Shown in pieces: positions 6,593 through 12,301 of a stretch of 12,301 nucleotides of DNA. The notes under the pieces were generated by a model. The model did no database searches. It was not told the origin of the DNA and was given only the letters and a program-made list of their open reading frames with translations. The DNA lies in assembly GCA_964639875.1 (NCBI GenBank), contig CAZXEM010000031.1, forward strand, positions 1 to 12,301, read 5' to 3'. The translations under genes were made by a program, and so were the position numbers. The first letter of the stretch is position 1; every line of letters begins with the position of its first letter. This stretch comes from CAZQLW01 sp964639875 (lineage in GTDB: Archaea; Nanobdellota; Nanobdellia; Woesearchaeales; GW2011-AR9).

Positions 6593-6600
6593 ATTTAAAT
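6593..6600 (-). promoter_or_regulatory. TATA box of the toxin-antitoxin operon
   Basis: Palindromic ATTTAAAT centred about 30 nt before the ATG at 6566, directly upstream of the tandem operator. Predicted transcription start is about 6570. It lies 25 bp beyond the end of the ligase gene. Confidence 0.55.
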
Positions 6601-6623
6601 GTTTTGGTGGATTTTGAAAGAGT

Positions 6624-8339
6624 TCATACCATTCCTTCAATTTCTTTACTGGTAGTAGCCTGTTCAGCTTTCTTATCATCCCTGAATTTTAAAAATCTTG
6701 GGAAACGTAACGCTAAACCAGAAGCACAGGTGTGGAACGGACTTTTAGTAATTTCTGCACCAAAAACTTCCACAACAATCGCAGGAGAAAACCAAACATC
6801 TGCGTCCATTTCTTTCTTAAAAACTAATCTGGCAGGTGGTTTCTTTAACTCATACTTTTTCAATTTTTTCGGTAACTCTGCCAAAACCTCATCAGTTAAT
6901 CCCGTTCCTAATTTGCACAAAGTTTCAAACTGGTCCTCTTTATCATTATAAACTGCACAAAGTAAAGCACCGTAAACTCCGCTTCTTTTGCCGCGACCAT
7001 AAAAAGCACCAACAACAACTAAATCGAAAGTGTCAATCATTTCTTGGACGTACTCTTTTTTCCATTTTATCCAGTTCCAGCCGCGAACTCCGGCCTGATA
7101 AACAGAATCTTCTGCTCGAGATTTAATGAAAATACCTTCAAAACCAGAATTTAACATCTTTTTGAAAAAACTATCAATCTCATTAACATCGTCAGTAATT
7201 ATTCTTTCAGTTGCTTTAACTTCTTTATTATCATGAAGAATACTTTCAATCTTTTCACTTCTTTTATAATAAGGTTCGTTAAGGTAAGGTTTCCCATTTA
7301 GATATAATAATTCAAAAACTTTAAAATTAATTGGAATTTTTTTCACATACTCTTCTACATCATGTTTCCTTCTACGTTGCATTAAAACCTGAAATGGTTG
7401 CGGATGACCCTCATCATCGACAGCTAGAACCTCGCCTTCAACAATAAATTCTTTTTCTGGAATTGCTTTTAATAAATATTCAACAAGGTCTGGAAACTGA
7501 TCAGTAATGTTATCAAGTCTTCTTGAAAATAGATGAATTTTTCCATCTTTATCTTTATGTGCTTGAATTCTTTCCCCATCATATTTAGCTTCAACAGTAA
7601 CTTTGCCAGGAATTTTTTCTTGCGCTTCTTCTAAAGATTTTACTCTCTGTCCAAGCATCATTCTGATTGGAATTCCAACATGAATTTCAATCTTTTCAAT
7701 CGCTTTCAAACCTTTCTTGGCAAGAGTTTCAGCAATAATGCCCACGTCTGGACAAATGTTGTAAGCGTTTTCTAATATTTTCTTGTTTTGTTTATCGCCA
7801 GTAAAAGCCATCGCTAAAGCGTCAAGTACAGCCATCTCTGCCACACCCATTCTTAATGTTCCGAGAGCAACCCGAACTAAATATTTTGCACTTTTACCGT
7901 TACATTTCTGTAACATCGCTGCTAAAGTATTAATTTTCAAATCCTGACTTTTCGCTCCAGAAGTTTCAGCAATTTTGTGTAATCCTTGGAACGCTTCATC
8001 TAAAGTTAATTTTCCTACTGGCACTAAAGTCATTGGTTTAGTTTTCATAATTTGTTCTGCAACTAATCCCGCATCACCACTTTCTTTCAAAATCTTTCTT
8101 ACTCTACCTGATTCTGCCCCGCCAGCGATAGAAATAGATTTCAGAACCATTTTTTCTGCCAAATTTAAAACAACAGATTGATAATCAGAAGCAATTTGGC
8201 CAAGAGTTAAATATGAAATAATTTTAATATCATCTTTAGAAACTTCTTTAAAAAAATTAGCCAGAATTTCTCTGATTTTATTACCTGAAGCAGTATTTTC
8301 TAACTCTTCATAGATGTTGGCCAGCTTGTCAAAGTCCAT
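6624..8339 (-). CDS. lig: ATP-dependent DNA ligase, archaeal type
   Basis: A 571-residue ligase with all nucleotidyltransferase motifs: motif I EAKYDGER with the adenylated lysine K252; motif III VEGEVLAVD (300-308); motif IIIa FKVFELLYLNG (339-349); motif IV EGIFIKS (401-407); motif V WIKWKKEY (423-430); and the C-terminal motif RFPRFLKFRDDK (545-556) in the OB fold. Residues 1-220 form the helical DNA-binding domain, including GTLRMGVAE (160-168). It seals nicks in replication, Okazaki-fragment joining and repair; archaea normally have one such essential enzyme, related to eukaryotic ligase I, and the length is normal (about 560-600). The cofactor may be ATP, or also ADP or NAD in some archaeal relatives; sequence cannot decide. 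A TATA box 26 nt upstream of the ATG gives a leaderless single-gene unit. The toxin-antitoxin operon follows in the same direction. Confidence 0.97.
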   Translation of the reverse strand: MDFDKLANIYEELENTASGNKIREILANFFKEVSKDDIKIISYLTLGQIASDYQSVVLNLAEKMVLKSISIAGGAESGRVRKILKESGDAGLVAEQIMKTKPMTLVPVGKLTLDEAFQGLHKIAETSGAKSQDLKINTLAAMLQKCNGKSAKYLVRVALGTLRMGVAEMAVLDALAMAFTGDKQNKKILENAYNICPDVGIIAETLAKKGLKAIEKIEIHVGIPIRMMLGQRVKSLEEAQEKIPGKVTVEAKYDGERIQAHKDKDGKIHLFSRRLDNITDQFPDLVEYLLKAIPEKEFIVEGEVLAVDDEGHPQPFQVLMQRRRKHDVEEYVKKIPINFKVFELLYLNGKPYLNEPYYKRSEKIESILHDNKEVKATERIITDDVNEIDSFFKKMLNSGFEGIFIKSRAEDSVYQAGVRGWNWIKWKKEYVQEMIDTFDLVVVGAFYGRGKRSGVYGALLCAVYNDKEDQFETLCKLGTGLTDEVLAELPKKLKKYELKKPPARLVFKKEMDADVWFSPAIVVEVFGAEITKSPFHTCASGLALRFPRFLKFRDDKKAEQATTSKEIEGMV

Positions 8340-8360
8340 AGAAATATCCAGGAATTAATC

Positions 8361-8370
8361 TTATATAAAG
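8361..8370 (-). promoter_or_regulatory. TATA box of the DNA ligase gene
   Basis: CTTTATATAA on the minus strand, among the best TATA matches in the window, centred 26-27 nt before the ATG at 8339. Transcription should start on or beside the A of the start codon. Confidence 0.7.
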
Positions 8371-8381
8371 TTTATCATCCT

Positions 8382-8388
8382 AAAAAAA
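8382..8388 (-). terminator. Oligo-T terminator after the HAD hydrolase gene
   Basis: Seven T in a row on the minus strand, 11 nt after the hydrolase stop at 8399 and before the ligase TATA box. Archaeal RNA polymerase stops at such U-tracts without a hairpin, so this would separate the two transcription units. Confidence 0.5.
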
Positions 8389-8398
8389 GGTCTAACTA

Positions 8399-9046
8399 TT
8401 ACAATGCTTCTAAAAAATTTTCCAACTGTTTCAAAGAAGTAATCCTCTTTTCATAAGTAACATATTTCTTTTTACGGTCAATGACAATACCGTGAATACC
8501 TAACTTTTCTGGTGCCAAAGCATCATCTTCTAAAGTATCGCCAACCATTACCATTTCGTCAGGTTTAACTTTTAACTTTTTTAAAGCAACTTTGTACATT
8601 AAAGGGTTAGGTTTTACTGCCCCAACTTTATAAGAAACAATTATCAAGTCAAAAATATTATCAAAATGGTAATTTTGGGCCATTGATTGATGACTTTGTT
8701 TAAACGTGTTCGTAATCATACACAATTTATACTTCTTTTTCAATTCATCCAAAACGGACATTGTTTCAGGGAAAGGTAACCCTAATAAGCAAGCTTCTTC
8801 AAGTAAAAATTTCAATTCGGCCAACAATTTCTTGTTCGGAATAATTTTCATCTCTTTAAGAATGTTAATAGTAGCGATTTCTAAATTAGCGTTCTCTTTA
8901 ACCATTAGATTTTTTTCTACAACTTTTAACGCTGAATAAAAATCGTGTTTTCCTTGAACTTTCTGGATAAACTGTTTCACGGGAGAAATTTTACTTCTGT
9001 TAAAAAATAAAGTATCCCAACAATCAAAACAAACAACTTTAATCAT
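8399..9046 (-). CDS. HAD-superfamily hydrolase
   Basis: A 215-residue protein with the four HAD motifs: motif I FDCWDTL (nucleophile D8), motif II MITNT (T112), motif III K145 in GAVKPNP, and motif IV VGDTLEDD (D170, D174, D175). Residues about 15-95 form the helical cap, so it is a subfamily I enzyme similar to phosphoglycolate or nucleotide phosphatases. In motif I the second Asp is shifted: the position two after the nucleophile is Trp10, with Asp at 11. This FDxW-type variant occurs in a known set of small archaeal and bacterial HAD proteins. Since the +2 Asp is normally the acid/base, specificity and even phosphatase activity are uncertain. It is probably cytosolic, transcribed alone, with an oligo-T terminator behind it. 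Substrate unknown. Confidence 0.88.
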   Translation of the reverse strand: MIKVVCFDCWDTLFFNRSKISPVKQFIQKVQGKHDFYSALKVVEKNLMVKENANLEIATINILKEMKIIPNKKLLAELKFLLEEACLLGLPFPETMSVLDELKKKYKLCMITNTFKQSHQSMAQNYHFDNIFDLIIVSYKVGAVKPNPLMYKVALKKLKVKPDEMVMVGDTLEDDALAPEKLGIHGIVIDRKKKYVTYEKRITSLKQLENFLEAL

Positions 9047-9067
9047 AATTGTTAAAAAATAATTAAG

Positions 9068-9076
9068 TTAATAAAA
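9068..9076 (-). promoter_or_regulatory. TATA-like box of the HAD hydrolase gene
   Basis: TTTTATTAA on the minus strand, centred 26 nt before the ATG at 9046, in the 56-bp gap behind the M50 protease gene. The spacing matches the leaderless pattern. Confidence 0.45.
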
Positions 9077-9102
9077 CTTTTGAATTAATTAACCAGAAAC
9101 AA

Positions 9103-9585
9103 CTAAAATCCGAACAATGATTTTCTTAACCCAAAAATGTCTAGAGCTACTATCCCAATAAAGACCATCCCCATCCAAACGTAACGGTCCCAATTTAAGA
9201 TTTTCTTCCCGTCAAAGTTACCAAAAGGAATTAAGTTAAAAAGTCCTAACCAAAAGTTAATTTGAAACCCAATCATAAAAGCAAAACTTAATTGTGGATA
9301 TTGTGGAAAAACAAAAGTTAACCCTAAAAAGAATAAACCAAATACAAAGTTTGTTAGTGGCCCAGCTAAACTGATAATNNNNNNNNNNNNNNNNNNNNNN
9401 NNNNNNNNNNNNNNNNNNNNNNNNNNNNNNNNNNNNNNNNNNNNNNNNNNNNNNNNNNNNNNNNNNNNNNNNNNNNNNGAAAATGCTAAAGCAAAAGCTA
9501 AACTTAACGCTAACCATGATTTGGTAATGTCAACTAATTCTTTTTTAGAAGTCTTAATCTTTCCGATCTTTATTGTTTGGTGCAT
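9103..9585 (-). CDS. M50-family (site-2 protease-like) membrane metalloprotease, interrupted by an assembly gap
   Basis: Both ends of an integral membrane protease are present. The N-terminal piece (35 full codons) reads KIGKIKTSKKELVDITKSW then LALSLAFALAF, a typical archaeal M50 start with a first membrane helix. The C-terminal piece contains SLAGPLTN, several hydrophobic helices, and NLIPFGNFDGKKIL, the form of the NPxDG motif that supplies the third zinc ligand (Asp) in site-2 proteases. The HExxH motif should lie in the 100-N gap. Related archaeal proteins have, from memory, roughly 80-100 residues between these pieces, so the gap is probably longer than the 100 placeholder bases and the frame across it is unproven. 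These proteases cut within the membrane. The start overlaps the end of the upstream four-cysteine gene by 32 bp, suggesting one transcript. The native gene is probably intact. Confidence 0.82.
   Translation of the reverse strand: MHQTIKIGKIKTSKKELVDITKSWLALSLAFALAFXXXXXXXXXXXXXXXXXXXXXXXXXXXXXXXXXXIISLAGPLTNFVFGLFFLGLTFVFPQYPQLSFAFMIGFQINFWLGLFNLIPFGNFDGKKILNWDRYVWMGMVFIGIVALDIFGLRKSLFGF
9379..9478. other. Assembly gap of exactly 100 N
   Basis: One hundred unknown bases, the conventional placeholder for a scaffold gap of unknown size. It falls inside the M50 protease gene and removes its expected zinc-binding helix. Apparent reading frames through it carry no information. Confidence 0.98.
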
Positions 9586-9895
9586 CTTCTTTATTTTCTA
9601 CTATGTCTTCTTGATCTTTTTCTTGATTTTCTGTATTCTCTTCTTCTTCACCAGAAGCATCAATGTTTGGTTTCTCGGTCATGGTAATTATTTTGTCAAG
9701 TTCTTCTTCAGACTCCAAAATGTTGCTCATATTTTCTTTAATTACAGCTTTAAGTCTTTGTGCTTCTTCCTCAACTTTAATTAATAAAGTTAAATCAGCA
9801 AAATTTTCTTCTGCACATTCTTGACAGTAAAAATCAGAACTATCTTTTATCTTGTAAATAGCCCCCTCATCACAGATCATACATTTCTTAACCAT
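9554..9895 (-). CDS. Four-cysteine zinc-binding protein with a long acidic tail
   Basis: A 113-residue protein. Residues 4-27 (KKCMICDEG to FYCQEC) hold two CxxC pairs, C5/C8 and C24/C27, a zinc-ribbon or treble-clef knuckle. Residues 30-75 are predicted helical and possibly coiled coil (LLIKVEEEAQRLKAVI). Residues 76-113 are low-complexity and highly charged, rich in E, D, N and K, so likely disordered. The start C-x-x-C-x-x-x-A-x-Y-x-I-K, then a YCxEC block, looks to me like a small conserved family of Woesearchaeota and relatives, with no known function. The next gene, the M50 protease, starts 32 bp before this one ends, so the pair is probably one operon. It could be an adaptor or regulator, but that is a guess. 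Confidence 0.75.
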   Translation of the reverse strand: MVKKCMICDEGAIYKIKDSSDFYCQECAEENFADLTLLIKVEEEAQRLKAVIKENMSNILESEEELDKIITMTEKPNIDASGEEEENTENQEKDQEDIVENKEDAPNNKDRKD

Positions 9896-9918
9896 CTTTC
9901 TAACAAAAAGAAGAACCT

Positions 9919-9927
9919 ATTTAAAAA
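9919..9927 (-). promoter_or_regulatory. TATA-like box of the zinc-knuckle/M50 operon
   Basis: TTTTTAAAT on the minus strand, centred 28 nt before the ATG at 9895. The T run just upstream (9923-9928) could also act as the U-tract that ends the PIN operon transcript, so the same bases may serve two roles. Confidence 0.5.
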
Positions 9928-9946
9928 AGTTTCTTTACTTTAAGAT

Positions 9947-10636
9947 TTACTTTAGCAATAACTGTTTAATTTCTTCAATCTCATGAACAGTTACAGCACA
10001 ACCATTAAACTTTGATGCCCAAAGAACAGAATCAACCACTAACTCTTTTCCATTTTTTTGTGGTGGAACATAACTGTTTAACAATCCTAACTTGTACGCT
10101 ACAGCTATTAATTCTATCGAACGAACAATTTTTAAATTTTTAAACTGATTACTGAACTTGTTCATATTTACAGAATCAACCTGGATATCTTTCTTGAAAC
10201 GAATTTTTAACAACTTTTTCATTTCTTTATTATTTTCAATGAATAACCTTAATGTTCGTTCGTCCATAACAACCGCATCAGCACCAGTTTTTAGTGCAGA
10301 AGCCACAATTTCTAATTCACCAGTTTGAATGATGTCCATATCTTTTTTACCAATCTTAAAAGAAGTGTTAGCTAATTTGTCAAGTTCAGCAACTCCCGCG
10401 TCTGGAACATCTTTGTAAACTTCCAAAACACCGTCCCGAAGTAATTTCATAACTTGTAAAGCTTCAAATTCGAACCGTTTAATTCCTAGCGGCCGATTAA
10501 CCAACTCAATTTTAACTGCCGGAGTAATATAAAATTTCCCCCCGTAATGTTCTTTAAGTTTTGGTAAGATCCAAACTAACCGAGATAAAACTAGAGTAAT
10601 TATTGGTCCTGCATCGAAAAATAGTATTTTAGTCAT
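9947..10636 (-). CDS. PIN-domain ribonuclease-like protein
   Basis: A 229-residue protein. Residues 1-140 form a PIN domain with the acidic cluster in the expected places: D8 in FFDAGPIIT, E44 in VKIELV, E107 in IQTGELEIVASAL, and D125 in VVMDERTLR. These bind the Mg/Mn ions used for RNA cleavage. Residues about 140-229 are an extension absent from small VapC toxins (about 130 residues), ending in VVDSVLWASKF and a charged helix. Its ATG overlaps the stop of the upstream HTH gene by 4 bp (ATGA), so the two are made together. The pair could be a toxin-antitoxin system or a conserved RNA-processing pair; the extra length and single-copy look favour caution over calling it VapC. All catalytic acids are present, so it should be active. 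Confidence 0.85.
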   Translation of the reverse strand: MTKILFFDAGPIITLVLSRLVWILPKLKEHYGGKFYITPAVKIELVNRPLGIKRFEFEALQVMKLLRDGVLEVYKDVPDAGVAELDKLANTSFKIGKKDMDIIQTGELEIVASALKTGADAVVMDERTLRLFIENNKEMKKLLKIRFKKDIQVDSVNMNKFSNQFKNLKIVRSIELIAVAYKLGLLNSYVPPQKNGKELVVDSVLWASKFNGCAVTVHEIEEIKQLLLK

Positions 10637-11190
10637 TTTATATTAAAAATATTTAAAGCGTCAATTAACCGCTTTTTTGCCGGTACTTTGTCGAAACCAT
10701 CATCAAAAGTAACGGTTTTACCGGCATATTGTTGTAGATCCCAATTTGATAAACCCATTAATCCTGCAGCTTGCCCTATTGAAAGACCTTTACCTAACAA
10801 TATTGCCCCCTTCTTAATTTTTGCTGCATGCATCACGTCCTGAAAGTGTAGTTTAACTTTAGCATTACACCCACGTACAATTTTATACATATGTTTAACA
10901 CTTTTATTATACCTGCCAAAATTAAGAGCAGAAAGATGTTTGTGTGCATCTTGCAAGTTTGATACCATCGCATCATAATCTTCAGGGGAAATACAATCAA
11001 GCACTTTATAAATTGAATAAATCAAAACGGTTACTGAAATTAAATCTAAATCTTTATGTAAAGCTACATCTTCAACAGCATGGTTACTTAAAATTCTTAA
11101 TTCTTCTTTATCTTTCAATTCTTTTTTACCTAAAATGTCAATAGTACGCTGTAAATCGAACAGAATTTCTTTCTTAACCTCATTTTTCAT
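10633..11190 (-). CDS. Helix-turn-helix partner of the PIN protein
   Basis: A 185-residue, mostly helical protein. The C-terminal part has a helix-turn-helix-like segment, LSIGQAAGLMGLSNWDLQQY (residues 136-155), preceded by KKGAILLGKG and followed by AGKT. It resembles the antitoxin/regulator partners placed just upstream of PIN genes in many archaea. The N-terminal 120 residues are charged helices (VEDVALHKDLDLISV, YKVLDCISPEDYDA) of no family I recognise. Its TGA stop overlaps the PIN start, giving translational coupling with the antitoxin-like gene first, as in VapBC order. A strong TATA box sits 27 nt before the ATG. It may inhibit the PIN protein, regulate the operon, or both; this is inferred from position and fold only. 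Confidence 0.7.
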   Translation of the reverse strand: MKNEVKKEILFDLQRTIDILGKKELKDKEELRILSNHAVEDVALHKDLDLISVTVLIYSIYKVLDCISPEDYDAMVSNLQDAHKHLSALNFGRYNKSVKHMYKIVRGCNAKVKLHFQDVMHAAKIKKGAILLGKGLSIGQAAGLMGLSNWDLQQYAGKTVTFDDGFDKVPAKKRLIDALNIFNIK

Positions 11191-11213
11191 ATTTAATTAT
11201 TAAAATTTTAAAG

Positions 11214-11221
11214 TTTATAAA
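11214..11221 (-). promoter_or_regulatory. TATA box of the HTH-PIN operon
   Basis: Palindromic TTTATAAA centred 27-28 nt before the ATG at 11190, giving a leaderless start. It lies in the 122-bp divergent region shared with the YdjM-like gene. Confidence 0.65.
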
Positions 11222-11283
11222 CATTTATGATGTTTTATAGGATTACAAATCTTCATTTGTTTATCCAACCTCAACCCAGAACA

Positions 11284-11291
11284 TTTATATT
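11284..11291 (+). promoter_or_regulatory. TATA box of the YdjM-like gene
   Basis: TTTATATT centred 25-26 nt before the ATG at 11313. The predicted transcription start falls on the start codon; there is no room for a Shine-Dalgarno site. Confidence 0.6.
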
Positions 11292-11312
11292 ATCTAAAAT
11301 TTTACTTCTAAT

Positions 11313-11813
11313 ATGTCCTTAGCAGTAACCCATATCATTCTTACTATCATCTTACTAGACGTATTTCGCCACTATGTTTTTGGTAAAAAATTATTTCCTC
11401 GTTATTTATTAGTAATCGGAGGAATTGCTGGTTTGTTTCCAGACATCGATATACTCTTTACTTGGATTTACAATTTTATTTATGGAACTACAGCTTCTTT
11501 ACATGGCACATTTACTCATTCGTTATTATTCCCTTTAATTTTCTTAGTAATTGGAATAATTTTACATTATAAAAAAGAAACAAAGTGGACAAAGATCTTT
11601 TATGTCATTGCTGCTGGTTTGTTTTTCCATTTATTTTTAGACTGCTTATTTTTTGATTATGGCATTATAAAAAGTTTCTTTTGGCCTTTCTCAGAAATTA
11701 ATTTCTGCCCTCGATGGGGAATTAACAAATATGGTGCCAGTATTGACGCAATTATTTTAGTAGTTTGGTTAATTCATGAAGAAATTCATAAAAAAATTAA
11801 AGATTATATTTGA
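11313..11813 (+). CDS. YdjM-family membrane-bound metal-dependent hydrolase
   Basis: A 166-residue membrane protein with about four hydrophobic helices (near residues 8-18, 33-56, 70-85, 95-115) and another near 143-155. The family motifs are present: H7 in AVTHII, LFPDIDI (D44, D46), HGTFTHS (H64, H69), and FHLFLDCLFFD (H106, D110), with WPFS at 124-127. This His/Asp set is the probable metal site of the YdjM (LexA-regulated, DUF457-like) family. Such proteins are called membrane-bound hydrolases by similarity to phospholipase C-type sites; the true reaction is not established, and lipid or envelope metabolism is the usual suggestion. The length is normal for the short members. It is a single plus-strand gene converging on a lipoprotein gene 24 bp later. 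Confidence 0.82.
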   Translation: MSLAVTHIILTIILLDVFRHYVFGKKLFPRYLLVIGGIAGLFPDIDILFTWIYNFIYGTTASLHGTFTHSLLFPLIFLVIGIILHYKKETKWTKIFYVIAAGLFFHLFLDCLFFDYGIIKSFFWPFSEINFCPRWGINKYGASIDAIILVVWLIHEEIHKKIKDYI

Positions 11814-11820
11814 TAAGATA

Positions 11821-11825
11821 TTTTT
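11821..11825 (+). terminator. Possible oligo-T terminator of the YdjM-like gene
   Basis: Five T shortly after the TGA at 11811-11813, within the 24 bp separating two convergent genes. Short, so only weak support. Confidence 0.3.
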
Positions 11826-11837
11826 ATATTAACTTCA

Positions 11838-12224
11838 CTACTTTAAACTTGTTTTAGCCAAATATTCTTCAAACTGCTTTTGTTCTTCTAGAGTTATTTC
11901 TTTACCATTACCCCAAACTCCGCATTCATGTTCCCAAGAACCATTTATGTATAGTGTTTTTCCTTCCGCATCTTTACGAAGAACATAATCTAAACTATTC
12001 TTCGAACCTTTATCAGTATCATCAACATAAAGGGTTTTGCTTCCATCTTCATGGGTAACTAAAACTTCTCTCCAAAATTCTGGACCACAATCGCCAGGGT
12101 ACATATTTACACTCTTCCGAACAACTTCTTCCTTACCCAGATGACCTTTGTATTCAACACATCCACTAGCACTAACGCTAGCAAGTAAACCAGCAATGAT
12201 CCCACATAAAGTTTTAAATTTCAT
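11838..12224 (-). CDS. Small secreted lipoprotein of unknown function
   Basis: A 128-residue protein with a lipoprotein signal: MKFKTL, a hydrophobic stretch (residues 7-17), then SASGC with C22 as the lipidated cysteine. The mature domain is about 105 residues, charged, with two further cysteines, C46 (YPGDCGPEF) and C101 (HECGVWG), that could form one disulfide. Two beta-hairpin-like segments with similar ends, DGSKTLYVDD (60-69) and EGKTLYINGS (87-96), may be an internal duplication. No similarity to the first lipoprotein of the window is visible beyond the signal. I do not recognise the family. It probably sits on the outer face of the cell membrane. The gene is a single unit converging on the YdjM-like gene. 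Lipoprotein call moderately firm, function unknown. Confidence 0.65.
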   Translation of the reverse strand: MKFKTLCGIIAGLLASVSASGCVEYKGHLGKEEVVRKSVNMYPGDCGPEFWREVLVTHEDGSKTLYVDDTDKGSKNSLDYVLRKDAEGKTLYINGSWEHECGVWGNGKEITLEEQKQFEEYLAKTSLK

Positions 12225-12256
12225 TTTTAATTATATTGTTATCAAATGATTGATTC

Positions 12257-12264
12257 TTTTTAAA
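12257..12264 (-). promoter_or_regulatory. TATA-like box upstream of the second lipoprotein gene
   Basis: TTTAAAAA on the minus strand, centred about 36 nt before the ATG at 12224, implying a leader of about 10 nt, longer than elsewhere in the window. The same AT stretch could serve a plus-strand gene beginning at the ATG at 12291, but too little sequence remains to judge. Confidence 0.35.
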
Positions 12265-12301
12265 CTTTTTGTTACTTTCAAGTAGAAATAATGGGGCCGC
12301 G

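Noticed and set aside
6836..7126. Plus-strand open frames inside the ligase gene (also 6604-6951 and 7975-8181).
   Set aside because: They are antisense to strongly conserved ligase motifs and encode nothing recognisable; they reflect codon composition.
9257..9517. Alternative minus-strand frame reading through the N gap.
   Set aside because: It lacks any motif, while the other frame has M50 motifs on both sides; continuity through N bases is meaningless.
12291..12301. ATGGGGCCGCG at the window end, possibly the start of a plus-strand gene with a TATA-like stretch about 30 nt upstream.
   Set aside because: Only three full codons remain, so coding potential cannot be judged.
1..12301. CRISPR arrays, insertion sequences, rRNA and tRNA genes.
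   Set aside because: No regularly spaced repeats, transposase motifs, terminal inverted repeats or cloverleaf-like GC-rich segments were seen on either strand by eye.

Overview
The window looks like chromosomal DNA of an uncultivated archaeon, most likely of the DPANN group close to Woesearchaeota/Pacearchaeota (family-level recognition plus inference, no search run). It is strongly AT-rich. It carries an archaeal-type ATP-dependent DNA ligase, an archaeal PIN protein with a coupled helix-turn-helix partner, a membrane protein with the KKGQITI start common in this group, and a secreted protein with an N-terminal DWSQVDWSKIP-type repeat. Most genes that seem to have their own promoter carry a TATA-like box centred about 26-31 nt before the ATG. 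That spacing implies leaderless or nearly leaderless mRNAs; Shine-Dalgarno sites are almost absent. A run of exactly 100 N marks this as a draft scaffold.

Layout. Positions 1-1922 hold three minus-strand genes: a PHP-domain phosphoesterase (cut by the window start), a small lipoprotein with a calcium-loop motif, and an endonuclease IV-like enzyme. Positions 2038-5242 hold the only long plus-strand stretch: a pilin-like membrane protein, then a 787-residue secreted putative zinc metallopeptidase whose TATA box lies inside a perfect 10-bp inverted repeat. Positions 5239-6566 hold a tight minus-strand string: ribbon-helix-helix antitoxin, RelE toxin, a 72-residue putative zinc-finger protein and a SAM methyltransferase. 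Positions 6624-9046 hold the DNA ligase and a HAD hydrolase. Positions 9103-9895 hold a four-cysteine protein with an acidic tail and an overlapping M50 membrane protease broken by the N gap. Positions 9947-11190 hold the HTH-PIN pair. Positions 11313-12224 hold a plus-strand YdjM-like membrane protein facing a second small lipoprotein.

How the genes may work together. Two theme groups stand out. One is DNA maintenance and nucleic-acid processing: ligase, endonuclease IV and the PIN pair, plus the RelE module with two downstream genes that may be its cargo. The other is the cell surface: pilin-like protein, secreted zincin, two lipoproteins, M50 protease and YdjM-like protein, as expected for an archaeon that depends on contact with other cells. 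No CRISPR array, tRNA, rRNA or insertion sequence was seen. The most unusual elements are the RelE-linked cassette with its tandem-repeat operator and the secreted zincin with its inverted-repeat promoter.
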